Assembly: GCA_013433145.1 (NCBI GenBank)
Contig: CM024173.1
Span: forward strand, 2,141,101-2,205,100
Length of the DNA stretch: 64,000 nucleotides
Reading direction: 5' to 3'
Source: Ascaris suum
Lineage: Eukaryota; Nematoda; Chromadorea; Rhabditida; Ascarididae
The position numbers and the translations under genes are program-made. This document shows positions 38,801-53,800 of the stretch, piece by piece (position 1 is the stretch's first letter; each line of letters begins with the position of its first letter). The notes under the pieces were generated by a model, which saw nothing but the letters and a program-made list of their open reading frames with translations, did no database searches and was not told the DNA's origin.

Positions 38801-41800
38801 AACGACAGAGGTTGTCGTCGATCACTCTTCACTGAGTAGCTCAAACTTCGCTACGATCCTCACAGCCACAACCACTGCGTCGGATTCACCCACCACGACA
38901 ACACTGACCATGAACCATGGAACGACAGATACACAAGCTGTCAACAACGCTTCATATATAACGGAAAGGCTACAGACGAAGCCTGATATCGTTTCTTTGT
39001 CCACTACTCCATTATCTATTACGGAATCAGAAGCTAGTTCATCGATGATCGCAGCTTCAGAATTATTATTGTCGACAACAAGAGTCGATGCATCGATATC
39101 ATCAAAGATTGCTAGCAGTGAATCGTCAACGACCATTGATGAATTAGATGCTTTTGCGCGAGTGACGCCACTTCATACCACACAACGTACAACAGTAGCT
39201 AATCTGATTGTTTCGTCGAATCAGAATATGAGTGAAATCGGAGGAGCGATGTTCGAGTTTATGCCACATTTCGAGCACGAAACTTACGATATATTTGTTC
39301 CAGAAGGCAAAAACCAGGTTTCGAATCAATCTTTGATTGTCACTTTAGACGTCTTGAAATTTTGGAAGAATGGGATTTGGAAGTATTTCAGGATTGTGAA
39401 GGTATCAACCCATTTCATAGCTTAAGAAAGAGTAATAAATTTGGATAGCAAAGTTAAACATTGGCATATGCATGATAGGAGTGCCTAAAAAATTTAATAG
39501 CTGGATAGCTGAAAGAAACCAATCTCATCAAACGAAAAGAAGCAATTTCTAATCTTAAACTGTTTTTGCATTTGCTAGTTGGAAATGTTGCTTGAAAATT
39601 GAAAAAAATGGTTGCAAATTTCAAATTCATTCATGAAATTCATAAAAATCAATAATTTTAAAGGTTTTTGAAGATGAAACAAGATTTCATTTACTCGTCG
39701 AAAAAAAAAGATGGAATTGAGGATAAATTTGGCCAAAAATGAGCCTTTCAGTGGGAAGAGATGATAACAATGTCGTTTTAGAATGCGACGTTTATCGCGC
39801 TTATTTATTTCGTCGGTCGTGCAGGAACAGCGGCACCATCTTTCGAGATTATGTTCGATCGGTTGAAATGGTTCGAACTTGGTGATATCAACACTGAACA
39901 GGTAGTCTTTGATGATTGCTTTCTCAAAGGTGAGCAGATGTATGATTTAGAGTTGAAACTTATAGGTGATAACCAACAATACAAGAACCATTTTTTCCCA
40001 GAATCTAACCAATAGAAGTAATGTTGTTGCGTTCAATGATATTCTCTGAGGCTCCAGCGAACGAAATGTTCCAATTGTCAATTTTTTAATTCATACCGGT
40101 TTAAAAATTCTCTTTTTTTTCTATTCCACTTTACTTCAATAATGAGATGTTAATTATTGTCGTGTTCTCTTCGGTGATTATTGTCGCACGTTTATGTAAG
40201 AACACCGGAAAGCCAATATACACTCTCAAACCTGAGGATTGGTCAAATCCTGTTGAATGTTTAAAATATTATTGAACTCTTTCGCAACGTTATTTTCCTT
40301 ATAGCTTCATAAACCTGGGAGTACTAGGAAGAGGTGCTCTTAGGTAAAGGTGAAAGCAACAGGTGACTCGGGAAATTATCTCATTTCGGGACTACCAGTC
40401 GTCTTGTAGAATATACGCTCATGTTTGTGCTCACGAAGTGGATGAGCTGCATATAGAAAATTCTCAATTTTTTTCGGAAGAAAATATTAGATACAATTAG
40501 TTGTAATTCCTTACAACGGGAATTGCAAGGATATAATTGCAGGGCAACGGGAATTCGTCCTTGCAATTTCCTAAAGAGAATTTACCCTTGCAATTCCCAA
40601 AAGGGAATTGGAAGGGTAAAATTCCACCAAACTGGTCTAGACTGCTATAAAGATACTCATTTCATTTCATCTAACTTCGGGAGTTTTTTCCATTTCTTTC
40701 CATACAGGAGATGTTGTGGTGAACGACCATGTCGCAACTCAATTTTGCATAGATCGACTTCGGTGATATCTATTCTTCTCTGCCCCATAATATTTCTCTG
40801 TTCCTCCATTTCTGTAGTTGCGTAATTCAAACCGGTTAGCCATGGTGCATGTTCAGTCAATGATATTGGTGGGTTTTTATCCGACATGTGTTCAGTTACC
40901 CAATTGTTTGAGTAAACTTCTTTTGGACTCATGTCGTCTCTTCTCTGCAATCATGCAGCGGTACAACAGGAAAATACACTCTTTTAGTCTGTGTGCACTT
41001 GAAGGAAAAAAAATTCATCGTACCTACTAATAAGGTTTCATTTCATAAGGCTTTTCTAAAACTGAAACTCTTCATTTACTTATAATTTTACACAGGTTTT
41101 ATAATCGAATTTTCTTACGTTTCAGTACAGCAATCGTCTCGTTAGTGCGCTGAAAATAATGCTTCGTGCAGGTGCCGATATAAATATCAATAAAACCAAA
41201 AGTGGTTTCTACAAATTCTCTATCAAGGTGAGTGATTAGTCATTTTTTCTAACAGGTGCAGAGTGTTTTTTTTTTCAGCTGCCTTATTCTTTTATTCTTA
41301 CGATTATCTTAGTGTTGTGTTCTTTCGGAATATTTTATTATTCGTTCTGGTGGGAATTTTAGTTGCTTCAATTATTTTTATTGGCATTGATTTGGAAAAT
41401 CATATAGCCACAAAGTAGCATAAATTTCTTGCTGAACTTCAATTAAATTGATCAAATTAGATAAGAGGCTAAGTGGATTTTTATCCAATAGTGAGAGGAT
41501 GACTGAACACTCATGCAAATATGTGCCTTCAACGATATCTTCATTTATGAATTTTTCACTGAAAATTTTATAATTTTATTTGCTAATAATTATTTGAGAA
41601 ATTCACAGAATTGTTTTTAAAATTGAAAAATTTCTAGAGTTTATCGCTAGATAAATAGGAGAATATAAGAGTTATTTCATTTTTTAAAAATATACAATAA
41701 AAATAGAAATTTAAAAATTAATAGAAATTATAAAATTTCAGGCAAAACAAGCTGAATTTATTACGACGACGAATTTGAAAGTTGAAATTATGAGCTTCAC

Positions 41801-44800
41801 TGTGAAGTTGACGACGATTACTACTACTACTACTACTAATACAATTGCTTCTGCAAGTGTTAATGCTAGCTTAACTTCTTCACCGGAATCAACTACCGTA
41901 ACGTTGCCAATGATGTCGTCAACTTTATTTGATACATCTATAAACAATATGGATGTCTTACTTAGGGACGACACATCTTTGCCAACGATTGTAACGTCGG
42001 TAAACGACTTCGATAGTTTGTCGACCGAAGGAACGTTTTCATCGAAAGAATCGCCGACAAGGACGTCAACAATGAAAGTGACAACAACCTCGTTAGCAAC
42101 AGAGCGAACACCGTTGTCAGTGACCATATCAAATGGACAAGAACCACCGATTCCGTTAGTGACAACCTCAGTGATATCAACGATAGTGAATCATCAAGCT
42201 GATGAAACTGAAGTTCATTCAACGTTGGCGCCAGATGAGAACATTTCCGCTGAGAATATTCATGACGAAAAAGGAGAGTCTCAAATTGTAACGCCTAACA
42301 TACTGGATGAAATGGGACCAAATAAGAGTGATGCTATGGTATTAGAATTAGAGCAATCTTCAGAAAGAAGAAGTAAGATTACCGATGAATTTGTCGTGAA
42401 TACTGTGCAGCCGTCTTCGACTAAATCCACTGTCGAAGTACACCAAAGAAAAGAACCGACTAACACAGAGAATGCTCAAACGGATATTCAAAAAGACAAT
42501 GAAGATTCTAGTGCTGTTGCAAATGATGAAACAACAGAGAATCCAACAGATCAAGCTGCGATAGCAAGATCATCAGATGTCTCATCTATCATTGAAATGA
42601 CGAATGAGCAGATAACCTTTTCGTCAACGATTTCAAGTAGTATCGCCACAGCTGAGAATGACGATCTCATGGAGAGAACCACGGAAGCAACACATTCCAC
42701 TGAGATGGTATCACGTGAAATGCACAACGAAATGGAAACAACGAAGACCATCGCAAGCAATGAAACACCAAAAGAGATGGAACTCATCACATTCTCAGAG
42801 CCAGTTACGGAAGCAATCGTTTATGCAACAGGTTCACTAAATATTTATTACAAAAAAAAATTTTTTTTTTAAATTTCACTAACAAAGCAGTATGCCCCAA
42901 TTATTAGTAACTTCTACTTTATTACTAACAGTTAATAGTAATTAATTTCCAATTGATTAATAGCTGACACTTGCTTTTAACTATATATCTGAGTGCTATA
43001 AATTCCATTAAAAGTTTTCATTCCTATAAAAAAAATGAAAGATTGGATATTCCATTGAAGTGGGATGTAAGTAAGTTTCGAGTAAATATGGGGTTTTCTT
43101 TAATGAAATGAGTATGAAAGCGTAATTCAGGTCTTGATAATATTTTTTGATGATCATGATTTTATAATCACAGTACTGATACTTTTTGATTGAAATTTTA
43201 AAAGTCACTATGAGAGTACTTTTTATTCAGCGTTTAGATATGGAAAAATGCAAATAGAAACTAATAATTTTTTTCTGTTGAACTCTCTAAAGGTCACCGA
43301 TAAAGTAGGAGAGAAGACTTGACGAGCTAATATAATGAAATGTCCAAGTAGATCCAACAATTTCTAGCTTAATCGAAAGTACCATAGTGCAAATATAGTA
43401 AACCAAGTTATCACGTTTTGTAGGCATCAGCTAACGGTTTAATGCAAGATGAACGACATTGTCATGCTTTAAAGAATTAATAATTAAATATTATCTGATG
43501 CGATATTCTTACATTTGTGTATTTTAAGAATTACAAATGGATTTCAAAATGGCAAGAAGAGGAGGACTCGTTGTATCGGAAAATCTTCATGAAGGCGATA
43601 TTATAGCCGATTTTGAGATTATTGTTACCGCAAAAGATATGGTGAATTATTATGCATTTGCTTTTAAATGAATTTTTACACTTATAAAAATATATGGAAA
43701 AGCGGAAAAGAATTTCTGAATTTTGCCATCCATTGAAATATCTCTATGGAATTATTTTGTGGCTACTCTTAAAGAATAGTGCTATAAAACAATCTTTGTA
43801 TAGTTTTGTTGTTGAGAATAACAGGTTATAAGCTAATAAAATACTCGCAACAAATGTTTGTAAACCAATATTTTTTTTAGAAGGGGGGGGGGGGGGGGGA
43901 GAGGAGGGAGGAGGAATATATAATTTTTATTCGCTCAAATATTTGACCATCTTGATATCATTTTTTTTTTGCTTCCAAAAAATTTGCAAATAACTTTTAA
44001 ATTATGCACAGTTGCGTTCTCATTTTGGTATATTAGCGTTTTAGTTAAACGTATTTCTTTTAAGCATTGAAAATATGTGAAATATTCGATTGCAGCTTCT
44101 CTATATGTTTGCATCATTTATAACCTATAAAGTTCATCAAAGATTCTATAGACTGTTAAAAGAGATTTTGCTAAAAAGTAAGGCAAGAAGCAATCAGAAA
44201 TATTTGCTGACTGACAATAATGTTACATCTATAATGGAGTATCGTCGGATTCATAGTAAAATGTTGTTTTAAGGATCCGCATGATGTGATAATGCTTTCG
44301 GTGAATTCGACCGCATTCGATGTGATACCACGTCGAATGCAACCTGGAAAGACGGTCTTTCTCTCAGTTAAGGATAGCATTCAACTTGACTATGAAATGC
44401 CACCAAATTCTTTTATAGTTGAGGTATGCATTCTTATATTTAAACGATTTCAATAGAAAATCAATTGCTTAGCACTGTACAACGTTATATGCATCTTATT
44501 ATTGATCCATTATTATGGGTAGCTAAAGCATTTGGCAATATTGGAGGAATTTATATTAAAGTTAATATGGTATGAAATATTCAAATTTTTTGAATAGTAA
44601 GTATTATTTTTGCATAATGGAATTTTATTTGCATAAACTTTGATTATTGTTCTGATGTAAAGAAAGAGCCGAAAAAATTTTTTGTTGTAGAAGTATTACT
44701 TTATTTCACTGTAGTTTTCTACAATATTTGCCCCCGATTTCAGCTATTACCAGTTTTTATTGCGAGAAGATATGAGTTCACTCCATTCCTTTCTAGGTGA

Positions 44801-47800
44801 AGATTGGTCCCAAAATTTTGATCTTTTTTTTTCAATGGGAAGCACCCTAATGGGAAGCGCTCTTTTAATTATTTGAAGAAAGTAAGAAATAGTCGCATCT
44901 TATCTGGAGGTAACAGATCATAATACATAAAAACAATTCTCAAAATCGCCAGCCTTTATTTATGGATACATTTTGAGTTGACATTATAAATGAAATATTT
45001 GAATTTCGTGCAGTTCGATGATCATATTAGGATTCGAAAACTTCTAATTGGAATGTGAGCAGTTCAAGCGTTTTTCTTAAGTCGGCTAAATTTGAAAGAG
45101 GAGGTTGATCATGTCTTGTCCGTTCAAGCAATAAGGGTTGTCGAAGTTTAGAGGGTTACTACGAGGCTTGAATGCCTTTTTTTTCGAAACTACTAACATA
45201 TGTTCGGTGGTTTTCCGCCAAATTTTGCGCTTTCACGAGTTGCAATTTCTTTTCTCTAAAATGGTAATTAATCGTACTACTCGCGTTAGTTGTATTCAAC
45301 CGTCTTGCGGTAAGAAGAGGAAAATTCATTAGCTGCATCTTTTTCGTTGCATAGCACTAAATATTATCACAAATTCGTGATCATCCGCTATTGTTTTCCG
45401 TTTAGTGCTTCGCCAACTTTCTTATTGAAACTCGTAAATTCCTTTTCCCTCGTAAGTGATTTATTTTTGCCTCTATAGAGTTTTGCTTCCATATGAAGAT
45501 GGTCCCCTCCCGTCTTGTAAATATCCCTTCGCACGACTCATCAACTTTTCCAACGTTTCTTGATGCTTACCGACTAGCAAAATCTATTCTTGTTGATTCA
45601 ACAAAGAACTTATTGTTTTTGAAATTGCAATATTCATCAGATGTAAGCGAAAAGAAAACTGGAAAATATATGAAATAAAAGAGCATTATAATTCCTCGTT
45701 ACTGATGCGTTCTATGCTGCAAAATATATTTTATTAGCATAGAAATTGATAGATTGATAAGGAAGACCAATATTTTACAGGCAACTAATAAAAGATATTA
45801 ACTATCATTTTGTAGGATTTCTACTTAACGTGAAGGCTTCCTGAATAACTTAGAGTATTTCTTCTATGCTCAAATATCGATCGATTTTCTGCAAATCGGA
45901 AAAAAATATTTACATTATTCAAAAGTGTTGGCAAAGTTTTTATGAAATTTTTATAGATCACAGCTTGGATGCGTTCACGATCATCAATTAGCATTTCGAA
46001 GAATGTTATGATAATCAAAGAGGATGCTAGCGATAATGCACCGAGATTCCTCTCCGATGGCTATGATTTCCACGTATCCGAATCGAGCATCACCGGCCAG
46101 AAGGTTGGACAGATGGAAGTTGAAGACGCTGATGAACGTGATCGTGGACAACTCACCTTTCGTCTTATTGGACCAGGCAGTGAATTGTGAGCACTTTTCA
46201 AAATTTTTGTTCATTCGTTTATCTCGTCGTTGCATTGTCTTTTGTTAATTTCTCTTAACAACCAAAAAAAAAACCTCAGTGATTATGATCTTTCAGCATT
46301 CTAGAGAGAAGCTGGATTTAAAAGGTAATATCTCGGAGTGGTTTATCAGAAGAACACATGGGAAAGGAAACTAAAAATAGCTTAAGGAAAAAAAAGTTCC
46401 TAAGGAGATATGGGAACAATTGAACTATTCGAATGGGCTATTTCATTGACTCTACTTGAGAGAGCGTTTGATTACCTCTAAAGAGCCCACAATTGATGCA
46501 ATAGAGAATAGGTGGAGATAGTATATTTTTCACTCTATTTTTACATACTATCTCATAAAATATTTTTTACATTCGAAAAATTAAATAATTCCTTCTATCG
46601 ACATTGCTATGAAATAATTTTATTATTCATTACGAGTTTCCTCAGAATAAAAAAAAAATTTTTTTTTAAAGAAACTGTTAAGGAGAATCGATTCTATTTC
46701 GGCGATCATTAGATGAAGTTGCATTTTAAGTAATTGTTTTAAGTTGCATTTTTGCATTTTAAGTAACATTAGATGAAATCCGTAATTGTTTCTTCTATTG
46801 CTACTAGTGAATAAATTAATAAAACTTAAAAAAATTATACGAAAATATTTCATCGTTTTTTGAACATATATTATATGAAATTAGCGACCATTCTAATGGG
46901 AATTTCTGAGAAAACAGTCGAGATGAATTTTTTCTTATCACTGCGATAAATATTCTTCAATATTTTCCGACGGGTTTTTTTTTCGAATGAAGATGATAAT
47001 ACTGATAAGCCGAAATAAAATACGATCATATTATCTTTTTTTTGACATCATTAAAAAATCTCATTACGTTCTCAAAAAAAAACTGTTGCATTATTGTTGA
47101 CGAATTGTAGTTTTTTTTAAAAGAAATTCAAAAATTACCCTGCATAATAAAAATTTTTTTTTAATTAAAAATTTTTCACTATGCGGAATTATATTATAGA
47201 TTCGCAGTGAGTGGTGGAACAATTAGTGTGGCATGTCCAACAGCATTACCTTGTTTGGATCGTGAAGAAACAGATGCCTATCATTTACTTGCCGTTGCAA
47301 CCGATAGAGGTTTGTTGAGCACGTTCAAATTTTATTGGAACGGAAGAGTTCTAAACGGATCAAAAATTAATATTTTCGCGTTTATATGATTCATTCAAAG
47401 GAAAATATTTATAATTTATAGAGGATTAATTAAATAAACTACAGTCATGTTTGGTTTATTATATTTCATCACGTACAGTAAGCGATATTTATTTCGCTAT
47501 ATTTATTATCAAAATTGTCGAACAAGAGAGAAAGGCAGAATCTGCAACGCAGCAAAAATATTTATGGAGAAATCCCAAAATTTAATGGAGTTTTATCAAC
47601 GAGAGAAGAAAGAGTCCTTGAAGGGTTTGACAGTTTTTTTTCGGCCGAGAAACTCCGAAATTTTGAGGCAATTTCCGCTTGATTGCCCAATAGGAAAAGA
47701 TTTTGCGTTCTGCTTTGCCGACTCTAAAAGATCGCCAATTGAAGAATTCAAAAATTATTCAATTAACAGTTAATTGAGGGAGAAATAAAAGGATTGAAAC

Positions 47801-50800
47801 AGTTCACTGCCAATTATGTGCAATGAAATGATTTGAATCCTAAAATCAGAAAAATTTCCGAAAATTTTGGCATCTCTTAGTGAAAGTACATAAAAATTTT
47901 GACGTAAATTTTTCTTGTGGAAAATTTTTCAAAGTATTCGAATAATTTTTAGATTTGAGTGGTTTTTTCTGACATTTTTTATGCTAGAAGCATAACTAAC
48001 AACTCTCGAAGGAAGCCCAAGAATAGTGAAAGATGAAACACAAGTGAAGAAAATCAAAAATTTTGCGATTAAGGAAGAGGGCAAATGGAAAGAAAATTTT
48101 TCTAAAGCCAAGAAAATGAGTGGACAAGTTTGAAAATAGAATTGGCACAAGAGAACAAAGGTTTTCAGGTGCATTTTTTCGAGCGATAACACTACTGCTG
48201 TGAATGAGATCCACATAGCCAAATCGAATCCTAATAAGTACGGATAATACCTGTATTGACTATTCCAATGTTTACGACAGTAATTGCTTCACTCTTTAGG
48301 TTCCTTGAGATCTACGCAGAGCTCTTTTTTTCGATCTTTTCTTAAAATTCAGCAATTTTTTTTGAAGGGGATAGTAGTAATTTACTGTTTTTTTTGAAAA
48401 CATTTCAAGAATAAAGGAATTTAAGGCGGTCTAAATTCGGCACCTGCCTCTCTACGGATATTCATTGCCGATCGCAATGATAATGGACCTACGATTCATC
48501 TAACTCGAAATGAAATACGCATTTCAGACGGGAAATTCGTAAGACCATTCGCAGTTAAGGTGATTTAACTTGAAATGTTTCTTCAAACTTTGTTTTGAAA
48601 TAAATGGCTTTAGTTTTTTTTTTGGTTAAAATTCAAAACATGGCATTACGTCGGAAATGAATGAAGCAGAATTTCGCATTAAGTTTAATAATACAGGAAT
48701 GAGATGGTTTTCTTTGATTTTTATGTCGCCTGAAAAGCAATCAAATTTGTCTTTTTATTCTGCAGGAGGATGCAGTAAAACTGTGAGCAATAACTTTCAT
48801 TAGCTAGATATACATTGATCAGCAAAAAGCACACGTTGTACAATTTAGGCGACGTGCTTTCTTGTTTTTCATTGGTTCGACATGTACGTTTGATTGGCAC
48901 TTGATAAAAGTAATGCATGAAGCGCATTATGGTCACTTAAAAATGACAAAAAATTTCATACATTTTTGTAATTTCAGATTGCATTTCGAAATTGATGAGG
49001 TTGCATTTTGCAATTGGTTAGATTGCATTTTGCAATCGGTCAAATTGTAAAACCGCTGAACGAAAAAAAAAAATCAGATCTTTCATAGAAAAACTTGTAC
49101 GAATGATTGCTTCATTGAAAGGATGTTTTGTTGCAGAACTCAACGGATCAGCAATTTGCACTTTGCAAGAGAAATAAAAAAGCTCACATACTATCAACTT
49201 CTGTTACACTTTTTTCTAACTTCTTTTTTTAATAGGTACGCGATGCGGATATATCACCTTTTAACGTTAACGATATATCAAGTGGTGGCAATGCGTCGAC
49301 ATTCATATCATTAGAGCGAATCCGAAACGACCTTTATGTGGCAAGGCTTTCATCTCTACCAATTGCGGGCAATTATCAACTCGAGATTATCGCACGTGAT
49401 CCAACCGGCATTAATATACCAAGTATGGCCATAGTCGACGTCTATGTATTGGTAATCCTTACTATTACATTGGTTTATGAATTTTATTATCAATTAGACA
49501 GTTATATCAGTGAAATTATCATTATTTTTCAAAAGCAGATGACTCGAAATATTATTTAAAACTAAGAGGTTTACAAAACTTATCAAAGTTTTGCAAACTG
49601 AATATAAAATAGACGCAAATTCGGACTAAAATTGATAGAAATGATCAAGCATTACGGCCATATAAATCAATGAAGAGGGTCTTGTCTAGTTAGAGCAACT
49701 TGACAATAGAATCGTTCCTAAAGGCAATTATTCGTTATTTATATATATTTCTTATACAATCATCGACTACCGTCACCACGATTATTCCCTGCTTATTTTA
49801 TGTTGAGATAGAGGACAAAGAATCTTCCTCCTACAGTCGCTATCATTATTTTATTTATTTAGTAGGTTAATAGGTGGTTCCAAAAGTGGGGAATGCGTTT
49901 TTTTTTAAATTGCAGAATACGATAACAAAAGCACACTTTAAACGAGCTCGTTACGAACGCACTATTAATAGCGAAAAACTTCACAAAGGTATGTTTAATA
50001 GTCAGTTTAAACTTGAAGTAAATTGAAGTAGCGCTTAATTGACTCCCATTCCTTTCATCTACCTCTTTCCTCTCTCCTATCGTTTTCTCCTCTTCTCGCA
50101 AGCTCCTCGCCCCCTAAGCAAAATCTATTTGTACAGTCGGAATTTCATAGTCTTTGTCATATGAGAACCGAAAGACAACTCTCTCAAATTGATATCCAAG
50201 ACGAGAAGTGAATGTCTTATGGATGCACTAAGCTTCAAATATTATTCCTAGACAACAAATCAGTTCTTTATGCCATACATCAAAAAAATGCTGTTGTTGC
50301 AAAACTGAATGCAAAACAATGAAATTCGCAGCGAATATTTTAAAAGCGATTGCATTTTCGCAATTAAATTTCTTCTCACCATTAAAAAATCATAACTAAA
50401 TTTCATTTATTTTCAATGTATTTATATTATATCATTTGTATTATATTGTATTATATTAAAATATATTCAGTACATTATATTATTTTCACATTAATGCAAT
50501 ACTTAAAATCTTTTGCAATGATTCCTATGCAAAAATATGGAAACGATTCTATTGAGATATTTGAATTTAAATTTTCAGGAAATCCATTAGTTCAACCGGA
50601 ATTCGAAGGCGCCTCAGTTGAAAGTATTCGTTTTATAACGCTTCGAAATGATCCTGGTTGGTTGATGATCGATGAGTATAGTGGAAATCTTTTCGTTGGT
50701 GATGTACCAAGGTAAAATTTTACAATTTACAATATGTGTATAAAATAGACTGTTTAATTGTTATAATTCTAGTGCTTTCATCAATTTTTTAAAACCATTT

Positions 50801-53800
50801 ATTCACTTTAATCCATAGATTTATACTCTATACTGAGGAGAAGAAAACCCCGTAAGAAATGATTCATGGAAAGAGTAGGGTTTTGCACACATAAGGAAAC
50901 GTTTGTTCTTTATTGAATTTTTAAGTATGTAGCGTCTGCAAATGTTATCACTGTTCGTGAGATGCACGTTATACTGTGCTCGTAATGCATGTTTTGTTTT
51001 TGAAACGAACTTGAACTAAACAACGAACTTGAAGCTTGAAGGGAATTAAGTAGTTCAAGATTGCGAACATTGTTGCTTAATTCGCTCATTACAGTATCCA
51101 CACTTATTGCCCCAATGGGGTTGTCTAGAAATATCAATGAAATGAATTTTAGTGATGGAGTCACAAGTGGTAAATACGATATATCAATAGCCGCCGTTAA
51201 TCGTACAAGTGGTCGTGTTTTGGCGGAGACTATATTCTCGCTCACCGTACTAAGTGGAAGTAGAATGATCACCGTATTCCAGCAGAAGCTTTTCACTAAA
51301 GTTTTCCGTAAAGGTAATTCGCATTTGAACGCGTTTTTTAAAATCTTTCTGCATCGAAATATTGCAGCGCTCTATTTTTATTGTATTAAATACAATTCAA
51401 TTACTGCTAAAATGATTGGAATTTTCCATGAAATGAAAACGAATTTCATGAAACGATATAAAATAAGAAACAAAATCTTGCGCGGTTATAATTGCTCTCT
51501 TTAATTTTTTAACTCTCGAAATTCATTCACGTTCTATAAGAGATTACATATACACGCAAATAGGCAATAATCTCTTGGGAGCAAAACTACTCATGATATC
51601 ATTTTCTTTATGGCAATTTTAGTGCGCTCTTCGTTCAAAAACATGATTGAATATTAGCAGATGCTCGTCGGATGATTTTCCTTGTTATTTGTGAACACAT
51701 TACAAATTTCTTGAATAATTAGGAAAAAGAGATGAAAATTTGCATAGCTTTTTAAAATGAATGTCTATTTACATATTTAGCATTTTGATTAAACGCAAAA
51801 AGAAGTTGTCCTATTTTGCAGATCCAGCACTGATGCATGTATCGATGAGTATCCTTTCACCGGATGACAAATCATCCGTTATGATCGTTCGAGAGAGCAT
51901 TTTAGCAATTGATGAGAAACTCCACAAGGTTTCTATCGATAAGGTAAATTTTCGTACTAATTGATCTTTACCTTCTAGCCTGAAAGATCGTACTATTCAT
52001 CGGAATTTTGGCCTTATGGCTTCAGTGATTTAACCCTAAGACGCAACAGTAGTAGGTCAGACTGGACGTGACACAGAAAGTGACTGCTCTGGTTAGAGTT
52101 GATGTCACAAATGCGAGAATAACATAAGGGAGAGTGCAATAGCGCTGAAGTGGCTATACAAATAAGGAAGTTAACTGTCTCGACGCCTTGAAGTCCTGAA
52201 GTGCAGTAGAGACTAGAGTAAACTATCTTGAATTCTCGAGGTAAAGAATGATAAAGTTGCTTCACACTAATCGTTGCATTTAAGAGTGCGATATCGTTTG
52301 CAAGTGGAAACGCAATATTGGAGGTGAAGAAGTTGCAAAATGTGAGATCCATCGAATTTCGAATGGCTGCTACTGAGAATCCCAATGATACAGGTCATTA
52401 CACTAGCGTCATTTGCTATATATGGTGTATAGGGGGAATTACTAAGGTTACAGATACCGATATGTGAGATGAAATTCTGTTGATGCTTAACGATTAAAAA
52501 ACCCATAGAAGAATAGTAAAAAATAAACAAATAGAATTTTTCAAAACAACAAAGTTTCTTGTGGGAAATCTCAAGCAATTTATAGATCAATTGATGGAAG
52601 ATTCAACATGCATTTTCGAAGAAGGTAGCAAGACCTCGAGCAAGGTTCCAAAGCCTTTCTCCCATTTCCTCTCCTCCTCTCGTATAATGAAACTTTTCGC
52701 ACAAAGACGTCAATGTCAACTACGAATATGAAAACTCTTCAAGAAGGTATGCCAATATTCGTTGCTAATGCTAAGCATCAGTACCAGAACATTCTATCAC
52801 TAGAACGTTAGTGATACACCAATTCACAATGGATTCATATTATCCGATATGACTTGCACATGATTCCTCCAGACAATGGGACTCATCTACGAAATCATAC
52901 AGCTCGTGCAATATAACAGTTAATTTTAGCGCTAGTTGTTGTGTACCTTAGTTCGGATCCGGAAGAGGTTGCTGCTCGAAATCGTGAGCTATCTCGACCT
53001 AAATTTATACATCCATGGAGAACCGACCTCAATATTATAACGGTAAGTCTAGAATTCGACATTCCCACTTAAAGCTTACGGAGCGAAAGGATCATCAAAT
53101 GGTGTCTTTCAAGTAGAGTGTTTTTTCATTTGATATATATATAAAATTTCGGCAATCATTTAATTCATAACTTGAAATAATTATTCTATTATATTAAATA
53201 TCGTTCATATTTGATTTATTTAATTTTAAATAAAGATTTTTATCTGATTTAGTGCATCGTTTATTGCGGCCAATAATAATAAACTTTAACTTGTTGAGTA
53301 TTTATTGATAGAATTTTCCTCCGATATAATTTAAATAAAACAAAAAAAAATTTTTTTTTTTTGAATAAACAAATAAATCATTCATTGAGAGTTGCTTTGT
53401 TTTAATGAAATAAATGAATTCACGAGATGAGAGAATTATTTTATCAGATAAGTTTAACTTTTATATTATATTCATCAGTTATCAGTTATATTGTACTATT
53501 ACGTTATCAATTATTAGTTCTTATTATCAGTTACATTATATTATTTTGTTATCAGTTATTAGTTCTATGATCATTTATAATCGAGCGGTTTTTTTTTTCA
53601 CAAACGAATTCAGTTATTATCGAAAAATTAAAAATTATCGTAAAATATGAGAAAATAAACTTAAAAATATTCTACGCTAAAAGATTCTAGGAGTACAAAT
53701 TATCATTTTATCTAATGAAAAAAAAAATTTTATTTAAAATATTGTTTATTGATGGATGTGGAGCATATTCGAGCATCAAAATAGTGTTTAAATGCACAGT

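Noticed and set aside
41738..42790. Several Val/Ser-rich minus-strand frames
   Set aside because: Shadows of the Ser/Thr-rich exon 15 on the plus strand.
44090..44272. Open frame after gattgcag, just before exon 17
   Set aside because: It ends in a stop, and exon 16 joins exon 17 in phase with better cadherin sequence.
52014..52590. Two overlapping minus-strand frames in the intron between exons 26 and 27
   Set aside because: No recognisable motif, overlap each other in different frames, and show no splice support.
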